DNA from: Streptomyces rapamycinicus NRRL 5491
GTDB taxonomy: Bacteria; Actinomycetota; Actinomycetes; Streptomycetales; Streptomycetaceae
NCBI RefSeq assembly: GCF_024298965.1
Contig: NZ_CP085193.1
Span: forward strand, 10,354,001 to 10,418,000
DNA: 64,000 bases
Direction of reading: 5' to 3'
Shown one piece after another: positions 33,386-41,839 of the stretch. Numbering within the stretch: position 1 is the first letter of the stretch; the number at the start of each line of letters is the position of its first letter. The notes under the pieces are model-generated. The model did no database searches. It saw only the letters and a program-made list of their open reading frames with translations, and had not been told where the DNA came from. The translations under genes and the position numbers were made by a program.

Positions 33386-35799
33386 CCCCCGACGTCCCGC
33401 GCCGCCAGTTCATGGCCCTCGCCGCCACGACCACCACGGGCCTCGCCGCCACCGGCCTGCCCGCCGGGTCCGCCCACGCCGCGCGGCACGGCGGCCACCG
33501 GGCGGCGGACCGGCCGCTGGCGCTGTGGTACCGCGCGCCCGCCGCCGACTGGCTGAGCGCCCTGCCGCTGGGCAACGGGCGGCTCGGCGCGATGGTGTTC
33601 GGGGGCACCGAGACCGAGCGGCTGCAGCTCAACGCGGACACCGTCTGGGCGGGCGGGCCGCACGAATACGACAACCACAAGGGTCTCGCCGCCCTGCCCC
33701 GGATCCGGCAGCTCGTCTTCGACGGCGAGTGGCCGGAGGCCGAGACGCTGATCAACTCCGACTTCCTCGGTGTGCCCGGTGGCCAGGCCCAGTACCAGAC
33801 CGTCGGCAACCTGCTCCTGAAGCTGCCGACGGGCGGCACGGTGTCCGGCTACCGGCGGGAGCTGGACCTGGACTCGGCGGTCGCCACCACCACCTACACC
33901 CGCGACGGTGTGACGTACACCCGCGAGGCGTTCGCCAGCGCTCCCGACCGTGTCGTCGTCGTCCGGCTGTCCGCCTCGAAGAAGGGTGCCCTGTCCTTCG
34001 GCGCCACGTTCGACAGCCCGCTGCACACCTCCCTGTCCTCGCCAGACCCGCTCACCGCCGCGCTCGACGGGACCGGCGACGCCACGGGCGGCGTGGACGG
34101 CGCGGTGGGATTCCGCGCGCTGGTGCGGGTACTCGCCGAGGGCGGCACCACCACCAGCGCGGGCGGAACCGTCACCGTCCGGGGCGCCGACGCGGCCACC
34201 GTCCTGGTGGCCATCGGCACCACCTATGTGAACTGGGAGAACGCCCAAGGCGACGCGGCGGGCCGGGCGGCGGGGGACCTCAACCCGGCGGCGAACCGCC
34301 CGTACGGACAACTGCGCGGCCGCCATGTCGAGGACCACCGCGCGCTGTTCCGCCGTACCGCGCTGGACGTGGGCACCAGCGACGCGGCGGCCCTGCCCAC
34401 CGACGAGCGGGTCGCCCGCTTCGCCTCCGGCGGCGATCCGCAACTGGTCGAGCTGCACTTCCAGTACGGCCGCTATCTGCTCATCGCCGCGTCCCGCCCC
34501 GGCACCCAGCCGGCCAATCTCCAGGGCATCTGGAACGACCTGACGAGCCCGCCCTGGGGCTCGAAGTACACCATCAACATCAATACGGAGATGAACTACT
34601 GGCCGGCCGCCCCCGCCAACCTCCTGGAGTGCTGGGATCCGGTCTTCGCGCTGCTCGACGAGCTGGCCGTGGCCGGGCGGTCGACGGCGCGCACCCAGTA
34701 CGGCGCGGACGGCTGGGTCACCCACCACAACACCGACGCCTGGCGCGGCACCGCCCCCGTGGACGGCGCCTTCTGGGGCATGTGGCCGATGGGCGGCGCC
34801 TGGCTGTCCATGGCCATCTGGGAGCACTACCGCTACACCCGCGACACGGCGAAACTGCGGACGCGCTACCCCGTCCTCAAGGGCGCCGCCCAGTTCTTCC
34901 TCGACGCGCTGGTCACCGATCCGACCACGGGCGCGCTGGTCACCTGCCCCTCCGTCTCCCCGGAGAACGCCCACCACGGCGGGGGCGGCGGCTCGCTGTG
35001 CGCCGGGCCGACGATGGACACGCAACTGCTGCGCGACCTGTTCGGCGCGGTGGCCTCGGCCGCCGACCTCCTCGGCACCGACGCCGCCTTCCGGGACCAG
35101 GTGCTCACCGCGCGCGGACGGCTCGCCCCCATGAAGGTCGGCGCGCGCGGCCAGCTCCAGGAGTGGCAGCAGGACTGGGACGCGGGCGCCCCCGAGCAGC
35201 AGCACCGCCATGTCTCCCATCTGTACGGGCTGCATCCGAGCAACCAGATCAGCCGGACGCGCACCCCGGACCTCTTCGCCGCCGCGCGCACCACCCTCGT
35301 CCAGCGCGGTGACGCGGGGACCGGCTGGTCGCTCGCCTGGAAGATCAACTTCTGGGCGCGGCTCCAGGAGGGGGACCGCTCCTACAAGCTGCTCACCGAT
35401 CTGCTGACCCCCGAGCGCACCGCCCCCAACCTCTTCGACCTGCATCCGCCGTTCCAGATCGACGGCAACTTCGGCGCCTGCGCCGGAGTGACCGAATGGC
35501 TGCTCCAGAGCCAGCACGACGAACTGCACCTGCTGCCCGCCCTCCCGCCGAACCTGCCGGACGGCAGCGTTCGGGGCCTGCTGGCGCGGGGCGGTTTCGA
35601 GGTGGACGTCGGCTGGCGCGGCGGTGCGCTGAGCGAGGCGCGGCTGAGGGCACGGGCCGGAGGGCCGACACGGCTGCGTACGGCGAAGGCCGTGCGGGTG
35701 ACCTCCGGGGACGTGCCCGTCGCCACCACCCGGCCGGAGCCGGAGGTCACGGCCTTCACCGCGAACGCGGGCGCCACATATGTGATCCGTCCCGCCTGA
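33382..35799 (+). CDS. Secreted GH95 alpha-L-fucosidase (or alpha-L-galactosidase)
   Basis: This 805-aa enzyme has a Tat signal (VPRRQFMALAATTTTGLAAT) and all GH95 landmarks: N-terminal beta domain (YRAPAADWLSALPLGNGRLG), NINTEMNYWPA with the two asparagines that activate water, SPENAH with the general-acid glutamate, and FQIDGNFGA with the key aspartate. It removes alpha-1,2-fucose or related sugars from glycans outside the cell. The GTG overlaps the ThuA stop by 4 nt. Confidence 0.92.
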   Translation: MTPDVPRRQFMALAATTTTGLAATGLPAGSAHAARHGGHRAADRPLALWYRAPAADWLSALPLGNGRLGAMVFGGTETERLQLNADTVWAGGPHEYDNHKGLAALPRIRQLVFDGEWPEAETLINSDFLGVPGGQAQYQTVGNLLLKLPTGGTVSGYRRELDLDSAVATTTYTRDGVTYTREAFASAPDRVVVVRLSASKKGALSFGATFDSPLHTSLSSPDPLTAALDGTGDATGGVDGAVGFRALVRVLAEGGTTTSAGGTVTVRGADAATVLVAIGTTYVNWENAQGDAAGRAAGDLNPAANRPYGQLRGRHVEDHRALFRRTALDVGTSDAAALPTDERVARFASGGDPQLVELHFQYGRYLLIAASRPGTQPANLQGIWNDLTSPPWGSKYTININTEMNYWPAAPANLLECWDPVFALLDELAVAGRSTARTQYGADGWVTHHNTDAWRGTAPVDGAFWGMWPMGGAWLSMAIWEHYRYTRDTAKLRTRYPVLKGAAQFFLDALVTDPTTGALVTCPSVSPENAHHGGGGGSLCAGPTMDTQLLRDLFGAVASAADLLGTDAAFRDQVLTARGRLAPMKVGARGQLQEWQQDWDAGAPEQQHRHVSHLYGLHPSNQISRTRTPDLFAAARTTLVQRGDAGTGWSLAWKINFWARLQEGDRSYKLLTDLLTPERTAPNLFDLHPPFQIDGNFGACAGVTEWLLQSQHDELHLLPALPPNLPDGSVRGLLARGGFEVDVGWRGGALSEARLRARAGGPTRLRTAKAVRVTSGDVPVATTRPEPEVTAFTANAGATYVIRPA

Positions 35800-35842
35800 G
35801 CGTGGGCTCGGCCGCCGGTGGCCGCGTCGGAGCGGATGCCCA

Positions 35843-36547
35843 TCAGCCGGCTCCGCGCAGCAGGGCGGGAAGGCCGGCCACCGAGTCCAGTACATGGGTA
35901 GCCCCGGCCGCACGGAACGCCTCGTCACCGTGGGCTCCGGTGCGCACCCCGGCGACCAGCCCCGCCCCGGCCCTTACGCCGCTGAGCATGTCGTAGGAGG
36001 TGTCGCCGACGACGGCCACCTGGCCCACATGCTCGGCGGCCCTGGTCCGCAGGAACGCCTCCAGCACCATGTCCGGGTACGGCCGCCCGCGCCCGCCCGC
36101 GTCGGCGGGGCACAGGGTGAGCGGCACCAGGCCGCGCCAGCCGAGCGCGTCCAGGATGGCGTCCTGGGTGACACGGGCGAAGCCGGTGGTGAGCACGGCG
36201 GTGCGGCCGTCGGCGGCGAGTTCCTCGACGGCCTCGCGGGCGCCGGGGACGGGGGCGATCAGACCGCCGTCGACGAGTTCGCCGTACGCCCGCTCGAAGG
36301 CGGCGTTGGCGCGCTGGGCCAGATCCTCGGCGCCGAACAGACGGCGGAAGACGGAGATCTTGGACTCGCCCATGGTGGCGCGCACATAGGCCAGCTTCTC
36401 GGCGTGGTCGGGGGTGCCGGGCTCGACGCCCAGCTCACCGGCGGCGGCGTCGAAGGCGCGCTCGACCAGGCCGCCGTCGGCGACGGTGGTACCGGCCATG
36501 TCGAGGGCCACCAGGCGGATCTCGGGGATGGGGGCGGGGATGGTCAT
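35843..36547 (-). CDS. Phosphonatase-like HAD hydrolase
   Basis: This 234-aa HAD protein has the nucleophile motif LDMAGTTV, the second motif TGFARVTQD, and the acidic motif VVGDTSYDMLSGVRAG. It matches the phosphonoacetaldehyde-hydrolase-like family (TIGR03351) rather than true PhnX, so C-P cleavage is not certain. It starts 5 nt after the FAD oxidoreductase stop; this pair recurs in phosphonate-use clusters. The ATG was taken at 36547. Confidence 0.82.
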   Translation of the reverse strand: MTIPAPIPEIRLVALDMAGTTVADGGLVERAFDAAAGELGVEPGTPDHAEKLAYVRATMGESKISVFRRLFGAEDLAQRANAAFERAYGELVDGGLIAPVPGAREAVEELAADGRTAVLTTGFARVTQDAILDALGWRGLVPLTLCPADAGGRGRPYPDMVLEAFLRTRAAEHVGQVAVVGDTSYDMLSGVRAGAGLVAGVRTGAHGDEAFRAAGATHVLDSVAGLPALLRGAG

Positions 36548-36552
36548 GGGTG

Positions 36553-37677
36553 TCACCAGCCCAATTCGTTCGCGGTGGTTTCGGCTATCGCGGGCGAGCA
36601 GGTCATACCGCGCCCGCCGGGCCCGGTGACCAGCCAGACGGCGTCGCGCACCCGCTGGCGGTGCACGACCCGGCCGCTGTCGGTGCACTGCGCGTACACC
36701 CCGGCCCAGCGGCGCCGGACCTTCGGCAGCGGACGGCCGAGGAGGGACTCCACGACCCCGGTGAGGTGGTCGTAGGGGTCCTCGAGGGTGTCGAAGGCGA
36801 AGGGGTGCTCGTACTCGTGGGTGTCGCCGATGGTCAGTCCGCCGTCGGCGCGCTGCACCATCAGCAGCTGCATGCGGTGCTCGGCGGCCGTACCGGCCTG
36901 CGGCCGCCGCCCGTTCAGCTCGTCCAGGGCGGGGGAGGCGTACGCCGGGTAGTAGCGGAAGCTGTCGGAGTCGGCGACCGAGGTGGGCAGCGGCTCGCCG
37001 AGCGGGTCGGTCTGCATCATCTGCAGCCGGACGCACCGTACGGGCAGGTCAGGACCGGCCAGCTCGCGCACCAGACCGCCCAGCCAGGCGCCGGTGCACA
37101 GCACGACGGCGTCACCGGTGTGCACCTCGCCGTGGTCGTCGCGGACGGCCCGCTCGCCGGTCACCTCCCGGACCTCGCGGCCGGGCAGGAAGGTGTACCG
37201 GGGGGACTTCCGCAGCTCGGCGCGCAGGGCGACCTGGGCGGTGCGCGGCTCTACGGCCGCGTCCCGCTCGCAGTACAGGGCGGCGTCGAACTCCCCGCGC
37301 AGGGCGGGGTTGAGGGCCCGGGCCTCGTCCGGGGTCAGCAGCTTGTGGCCACGCACGGCGGCGTCCGCGCGGGCCACGGCGGCCTCGGCCACCGCCAGCT
37401 CCAGCGCGCCGCGGACCGGGGTCAGGGAACCGTTCGGGCGGAAGCCCAGCGCCGGAATCCGGCCGCCGATGTCCTCCCACAGCTCCCGGGCCCGCAGCGC
37501 GGTGGCCAGCTCCTCGCCGCCCGCCCGGCCGCTCACCCAGATCTGGCCGAAATTGCGGAGCGAGGCGCCGCGAGCCTCCGCCTCGCGCTCGATCTGTACG
37601 ACCTCATGGCCGCGTTCCACCGCGTGCCAGGCGTGCATGGTGCCCACCACACCGGCTCCGACGACTATCACTCTCAC
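36553..37677 (-). CDS. FAD-dependent oxidoreductase, TIGR03364/DadA type
   Basis: This 374-aa flavoprotein has the dinucleotide motif VIVVGAGVVGTMHA at the N-terminus, RNFGQIWVSG, and the C-terminal flavin motif WLVTGPGGRGMTCSPA. The family (TIGR03364) pairs with the phosphonatase-like hydrolase that follows 5 nt downstream, and related enzymes oxidise aminoalkylphosphonates. The GTG at 37677 opens directly at the first strand of the fold. The promoter region upstream holds two palindromes, likely sites for the neighbouring GntR regulator. Confidence 0.82.
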   Translation of the reverse strand: MRVIVVGAGVVGTMHAWHAVERGHEVVQIEREAEARGASLRNFGQIWVSGRAGGEELATALRARELWEDIGGRIPALGFRPNGSLTPVRGALELAVAEAAVARADAAVRGHKLLTPDEARALNPALRGEFDAALYCERDAAVEPRTAQVALRAELRKSPRYTFLPGREVREVTGERAVRDDHGEVHTGDAVVLCTGAWLGGLVRELAGPDLPVRCVRLQMMQTDPLGEPLPTSVADSDSFRYYPAYASPALDELNGRRPQAGTAAEHRMQLLMVQRADGGLTIGDTHEYEHPFAFDTLEDPYDHLTGVVESLLGRPLPKVRRRWAGVYAQCTDSGRVVHRQRVRDAVWLVTGPGGRGMTCSPAIAETTANELGW

Positions 37678-37753
37678 GTCCGTCAGGCTCCATCTCACTG
37701 GGGGACCGGAGGCATCCGGCTGACCCCCAAAGCGTGAACCGAGCATCGCGTTT

Positions 37754-37787
37754 GGGCTAGACCCGTTATCTTTTTGTGATAGCACAA
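37754..37787. promoter_or_regulatory. Two candidate GntR operators
   Basis: GGGCTAGACCC (37754-37764) matches the HutC-type core GT-N-TA-N-AC at five of six bases on each strand. TTGTGATAGCACAA (37774-37787) is a second palindrome with 5-bp arms. Both lie in the unusually AT-rich gap between the GntR and FAD oxidoreductase genes. Confidence 0.5.
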
Positions 37788-37807
37788 GAGGGGTAAAAGG
37801 GGATTTT

Positions 37808-38563
37808 TCAGCCGCGCAGATGGGTCGTGAACGAGAACCGGTCACCCCGGTACAGCGCCCGCACCCGCTCCAGCGGACGGCCCCCGGTGTCGCGCGAGAC
37901 ACGGTGGATGAGCAGCATCGGAAGAGCCGGCGGGGTGCCGATGAGCAGGGCCTCGCGCGGCGTGGCGAGCACGGTCTCGATCCGCTCGTCGGCGTCGCCG
38001 AAGGCGATGCCCCGCTCGGCGAGATGGGCGTAGAAGGACGAGTCCGGATCGAAGGCGGTGTCCAGATCGGGCACCCGCGCCTCGGCCACGTACGTGCTCT
38101 CCAGCCCGACCCGCTCGTCGTCCGCGAGCAGCACCCGCTCCAGGTGCCAGACGGGCTCGCCCCGCGTCAGACCGGTCTCGGCGGCGAGCGCGTCGGGGCA
38201 GGGGAAGCGGTCCAGGGTGACGAGCGAACGGCCGGGGGCGCGCCCCTGGCGCCGTACGCCCTCCGTATAGCTGGCCAGCGACAGCGGCTGCTCCAGCTTG
38301 GGCCCCGCCACCACCGTCCCACGGCCCTGCCGCCGCAGCCTCCCCTCCAGCACCAGCTCGCGCAGCGCCTGCCGGACCGTCTCCCGCGCGACGTCGAACC
38401 GCTCGGAGAGGTCGCGCTCGGTGGGGATGGGCGCGCCCTCGCCCAACTCGTCGACGAGCAGGGCGATATGCGCCTTGACGGCGTAGTACTTGGGCACCCG
38501 GCCGTGTTCCGGGATGCCGGAGCGGACGGGGGCGCCGGGGGCCTGGTCGTTCGGGTAGTCCAC
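37808..38563 (-). CDS. GntR/HutC family regulator (UTRA domain)
   Basis: This 251-aa regulator has a winged helix-turn-helix (PIPTERDLSERFDVARETVR and QALRELVLEGRLRRQGRG) and a C-terminal UTRA effector domain (PLSLASYTEGVRRQ, LERVLLADDERVGLEST, LLIHRVSRD). GTG 38563 is the best of several weak starts. Its position before the FAD oxidoreductase/phosphonatase pair suggests it senses a phosphonate-related ligand, as PhnF-type members do. Confidence 0.87.
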   Translation of the reverse strand: MDYPNDQAPGAPVRSGIPEHGRVPKYYAVKAHIALLVDELGEGAPIPTERDLSERFDVARETVRQALRELVLEGRLRRQGRGTVVAGPKLEQPLSLASYTEGVRRQGRAPGRSLVTLDRFPCPDALAAETGLTRGEPVWHLERVLLADDERVGLESTYVAEARVPDLDTAFDPDSSFYAHLAERGIAFGDADERIETVLATPREALLIGTPPALPMLLIHRVSRDTGGRPLERVRALYRGDRFSFTTHLRG

Positions 38564-38634
38564 GCGGAGATCGTCGCAGACGGGGGCGCGGGCCCGGGCG
38601 GTGGCCGCCGTCGGCCCCGTTCCACCCGGTGCCG

Positions 38635-39441
38635 CTACCGCGCCCCCGGGGTGCCCGACTCCAGCAGCCGGCCGCCGTCCCAGACCACACCGACCTGGCG
38701 GTAGTACGCGGCGATCGGCTCGCGGACCTCCAGCCGGGCCAGTTCCTCGGTGGGGGAGTCGAACAGCTCCAGCTCGGCGTCGCCGACCCACGGCTGACCG
38801 CCCTCGAAGGAGGCGGCGCCGGACTCGATCAGCTCGTCGAGGGCGAGGCCCCCGCCGTTCTCGATCGACGGCAGCCAGCGGTGGTGGGCCATCGGATGGC
38901 CGTTGACGAAGCCACCGGTCCCGGAGGGCCCGCGCAGGGTCACCACGGCCTGGGCCAGGCGCCGGTCGGCCGCGGCGAGCGTCGCGCCGAACCGGGCCCC
39001 GGGCTCGACGCGCGGGGCGGGCCCGTACGGATGGGGGCGGGTCTGGTGGATGGAGCCGAGCTTCTTCGGATAGCCCTGCTGCACCCCGCGGGCGATCGCG
39101 AAGTCCTTGTCGACCCAGATGTAGACACAGCGGGAGTACGTCCGGCCCCGGTACGCGCAGCGGACGACCGCGAATGCCTCCTTGTACTGGGAGAGCACCG
39201 GATCCAGCAGCTCCCGCCCACCGGCCGCGCAGGACTGCCAGTCGGCCCAGATCAGCGCGACCGCCCCCGGATCCTCCTCGGCGGGCTCCAGCGGCTCCGG
39301 CAGGAGTTCGCGCACCCGCGCGGGGTCGGTGCGGTACTCGACGGTGAGCAGATCGCCGGAGTAGTGCCACGGCGGGGCGGGGATGAGGGACGCGGCGCCG
39401 GTGGCGGTCTTGGGCGGGAAATAGCCTCGGACGCTGGTCAT
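38635..39441 (-). CDS. Acetoacetate decarboxylase-like enzyme
   Basis: This 268-aa protein belongs to the acetoacetate decarboxylase superfamily: DLLTVEYRTDPARVRELLPE, AFAVVRCAYRGR, and GYPKKLGSI with the lysine pair that contains the Schiff-base lysine. Distant members do other decarboxylase or aldol chemistry on larger acids. ATG 39441 has AGGAG upstream. Its place in a run with the hpa genes makes an oxo-acid decarboxylation in aromatic breakdown a possible role. That is inference. Confidence 0.8.
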   Translation of the reverse strand: MTSVRGYFPPKTATGAASLIPAPPWHYSGDLLTVEYRTDPARVRELLPEPLEPAEEDPGAVALIWADWQSCAAGGRELLDPVLSQYKEAFAVVRCAYRGRTYSRCVYIWVDKDFAIARGVQQGYPKKLGSIHQTRPHPYGPAPRVEPGARFGATLAAADRRLAQAVVTLRGPSGTGGFVNGHPMAHHRWLPSIENGGGLALDELIESGAASFEGGQPWVGDAELELFDSPTEELARLEVREPIAAYYRQVGVVWDGGRLLESGTPGAR

Positions 39442-39494
39442 GCCGTCACGCTCCTGACACGGCTGGCCGCGGATGGGCTGAGGGGTCTGGGGCG

Positions 39495-40856
39495 TCACGC
39501 ACGCGCGAGCCGCTCCAGACGCTCGTGGAGATGGTCGACATAGCCCTCGGACTCCGGCTTCATCAGCACGCTCCGCAGGACGCGGGCCCCGTCGGCGTCC
39601 CGGACGAGCTTCGGATGGAGGGCCGTGAGGCGATCGGCGCCGACGCGGAGCGTGCTCACGAAGACGGGGTCGCTGTCCGTCATCCCCTCCTGGAGGATGC
39701 GGTTGCTGGCCGCGTCGATCTGCGACAGCGTGGCGGCCTCGGTCACCGGGAAGTAGCTGACGATGTCCAGCTCCGGGGCCTGGTACAGCTCCAGGTGGGC
39801 CGAGCCCTCGATCAGTTCGGCCCAGCGCAGCGCCGCCCGCCGGCCCGCCGCGAGCGACTGCCCCAGCCCCTCCCGCGTGGGCGGTATCAGCTGGAAGGTG
39901 AGCCACAGCGCGGCGGCCGCCGCGCCCGCGCGGGAACACTCCAGGCTGATCTCCCCGAGGTGCAGCTCCTCGGAGGTGAAGTACGTGTACGGCGAGTCGT
40001 GCAGATAGAACCGGCCCACCGAGGGATCGCGGAACAGGACGGCGCCGCAGCCGTACGGCTGGAGGCCGTGCTTGTGCGGGTCCACGACGATGGAATCCGC
40101 CTCGGCGATGGCCCGCCACGGCTCCTCGGGCAGGCCCTCCGGTCCCGGTGCCCCGGCCAGCAGGGTGAAGAAGCCACCGTAGGCGGCGTCGACGTGGATG
40201 CGCACGCCGTAGCGTTCGCGCAGCGCAAGCGCCTCGTGGATCGGTTCGACGGCTCCGAGCCCGGTGGTGCCCGCGGTGAGCACGACGGTGCCGACGCGGC
40301 CGGTCCGCAGGACCCGCTCCAGCGCGTCGAGATCCATCCGCCCCAGGTCGTCCACCGGGACCGGATGGCCCTCCACCCCCAGCACACGGCACATCCGGCC
40401 ATGGGTGTAATGGGCCTCGGTGCTGTAGGCCACGCCCTTGCCGGGGTGCAGTTCGCGGGCCACGAAGAGCGCCTCGAGGTTGGCGATGGTGCCGCTGGTG
40501 GTCAGATGGCCGAGGTGGGTGTCGTAGCCGAACATCGTGGCGAGCTGCTGGACGGCCTCCCGCTCCATCTCGGCGGTGGCCGGGCCGCCGTCCAGAGCGT
40601 GGTTGTTGGGATTGATCAGCATCGCCGTGAGGTAGCCCACGACGGCCGCCGGATGCGGTGGCTTGAGCATCTGGCCCGCGTAACGGGGGTGGAAGAAGGG
40701 GTAGTTGTCCTTGAGCCGCTCGGTGAAGACCTCGAACGCGGCGGCGAACCGGGCGTCGTCGACCGCCAGCGCCGGATGGGCCTGGTAGGGGCCGAAGCTC
40801 TTCACCCAGTCGGCGTTCGACGCCACGGCCGTGGCGAGCCAGGCTTTCAGATCCAT
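39495..40856 (-). CDS. Group II PLP-dependent decarboxylase
   Basis: This 453-aa protein belongs to the group II amino-acid decarboxylase fold. It shows TSGTIANLEALFVA, AHYTHGRMC, IHVDAAYGGFF, and the cofactor lysine in DPHKHGLQPYGCG. Members decarboxylate aromatic or acidic amino acids. ATG 40856 was chosen because AAGGAG lies 8 nt upstream; the GTG at 40865 abuts that site. It lies between the ring-cleavage genes and the decarboxylase-like gene, so an aromatic amino acid is a reasonable substrate. Confidence 0.82.
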   Translation of the reverse strand: MDLKAWLATAVASNADWVKSFGPYQAHPALAVDDARFAAAFEVFTERLKDNYPFFHPRYAGQMLKPPHPAAVVGYLTAMLINPNNHALDGGPATAEMEREAVQQLATMFGYDTHLGHLTTSGTIANLEALFVARELHPGKGVAYSTEAHYTHGRMCRVLGVEGHPVPVDDLGRMDLDALERVLRTGRVGTVVLTAGTTGLGAVEPIHEALALRERYGVRIHVDAAYGGFFTLLAGAPGPEGLPEEPWRAIAEADSIVVDPHKHGLQPYGCGAVLFRDPSVGRFYLHDSPYTYFTSEELHLGEISLECSRAGAAAAALWLTFQLIPPTREGLGQSLAAGRRAALRWAELIEGSAHLELYQAPELDIVSYFPVTEAATLSQIDAASNRILQEGMTDSDPVFVSTLRVGADRLTALHPKLVRDADGARVLRSVLMKPESEGYVDHLHERLERLARA

Positions 40857-40923
40857 GTGGTCCACTCCTTGGTCGGGCCGGAGGTTTGTCCAGGGCTGCT
40901 GGGGCGGTCGGGGCTGGCGGTGC

Positions 40924-40995
40924 GGTCAGGGGGCGCTGTGCGGTCAGGGGCCGCTGTGGGGTCAGGGCCGCTGGTGAGGTCAGGGCCGCTTGGGC
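40924..40995 (-). repeat. Four tandem 18-bp units overlapping the FAH gene end
   Basis: Units 40924-40941, 40942-40959, 40960-40977 and 40978-40995 all begin GGTCAGGG. The last copy covers the stop codon of the FAH-family gene; on the minus strand every unit contains TGACC at the same place. Confidence 0.85.
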
Positions 40996-41828
40996 GGGCG
41001 GATGCCGCGGAACTCCCAGTCTCCGCCGAGGGCGGTGGACAGGACTTCCTCCGACTCGGTGGGCTGTGCTCCGACATCGCCGCGGATCGGGGTCGGACCC
41101 GTGACGATGTGGTTGCTGAGCCGCCCCAGGCCCTCCACCTCCACCTCCACGACATCACCCGGCTGTACGGGGCGGGAGTTGGCGGGCGTCCCGGAGAGCA
41201 GCACATCACCGGGGCGGAGGGTGATGGTGCGGGCGATGTCGGCGACGAGATAGTGCATGTCCCACTCCATCTCGTCGGTGGACCCGTCCTGCGCCGGCCG
41301 GCCGTTGACGTAGGTGCGCAGGTATTTGCCGCGGAAGTCCCAGTCGGTGACCAGCCCCGGCCCCAGCGGGCACAGGGTGTCGGACCCCTTCACACGGAGC
41401 ATCGAACCGGCGTCGGTGTCCCGGAAGTCATGCAGCCCGTAGTCGTTGGCGACCGTGTAACCGGCGATGTGCTCCGCCGCCTGGCCGGGCGCGATGTTCC
41501 GCGCCGTCTTCCCGATGACGATGGCCACCTCGCCCTCGTAGTTGAGCCACTTGCAGCCCTCGGGGCGGACGACGGCGCCCCGGTGGGAGTTGAGGGCCGA
41601 GGTCGGCTTGTGGAAGTAGGTGGGGGCGGCGGGGAGCCGGACCTGGAACTCGGCTACGCGGCTGCGGTGGTTGAGGTGGACTGCGATCACCTTGGAGGGG
41701 ACCACGGGAGGCAGATGGTGTGCCTCGTGGATCGCGACGCGGCGGCCGTCGCCGGTGACGAGTTCGTCGCCCTCGCGGACGGTCTCCACGACGGCCCCGT
41801 CGAGGAGGACGCGGCGGTACTCGGGCAT
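40980..41828 (-). CDS. Fumarylacetoacetate hydrolase family protein, HpaG-like
   Basis: This 282-aa protein has the FAH fold with metal ligands in LNYEGEVAIVIG and the substrate motif VANDYGLHDFRDTD, plus GDVLLSGTPANSRPV. In the homoprotocatechuate pathway such proteins isomerise or decarboxylate the ring-cleavage product (HpaG). Only one FAH domain is present, whereas the E. coli enzyme has two. It starts 11 nt after the dioxygenase stop. The C-terminus is made by the last unit of an 18-bp repeat array. Confidence 0.85.
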   Translation of the reverse strand: MPEYRRVLLDGAVVETVREGDELVTGDGRRVAIHEAHHLPPVVPSKVIAVHLNHRSRVAEFQVRLPAAPTYFHKPTSALNSHRGAVVRPEGCKWLNYEGEVAIVIGKTARNIAPGQAAEHIAGYTVANDYGLHDFRDTDAGSMLRVKGSDTLCPLGPGLVTDWDFRGKYLRTYVNGRPAQDGSTDEMEWDMHYLVADIARTITLRPGDVLLSGTPANSRPVQPGDVVEVEVEGLGRLSNHIVTGPTPIRGDVGAQPTESEEVLSTALGGDWEFRGIRPPKRP

Positions 41829-41839
41829 GTCGGCTCTCC

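Noticed and set aside
33361..35928. Long minus-strand open frame opposite the fucosidase gene
   Set aside because: It has no family motifs and low-complexity Gly/Arg/Val-rich translation; it is the antisense shadow of a high-GC gene.
40924..40995. Direct repeats as a CRISPR array
   Set aside because: The units are contiguous 18-mers with no spacers and no cas genes nearby.
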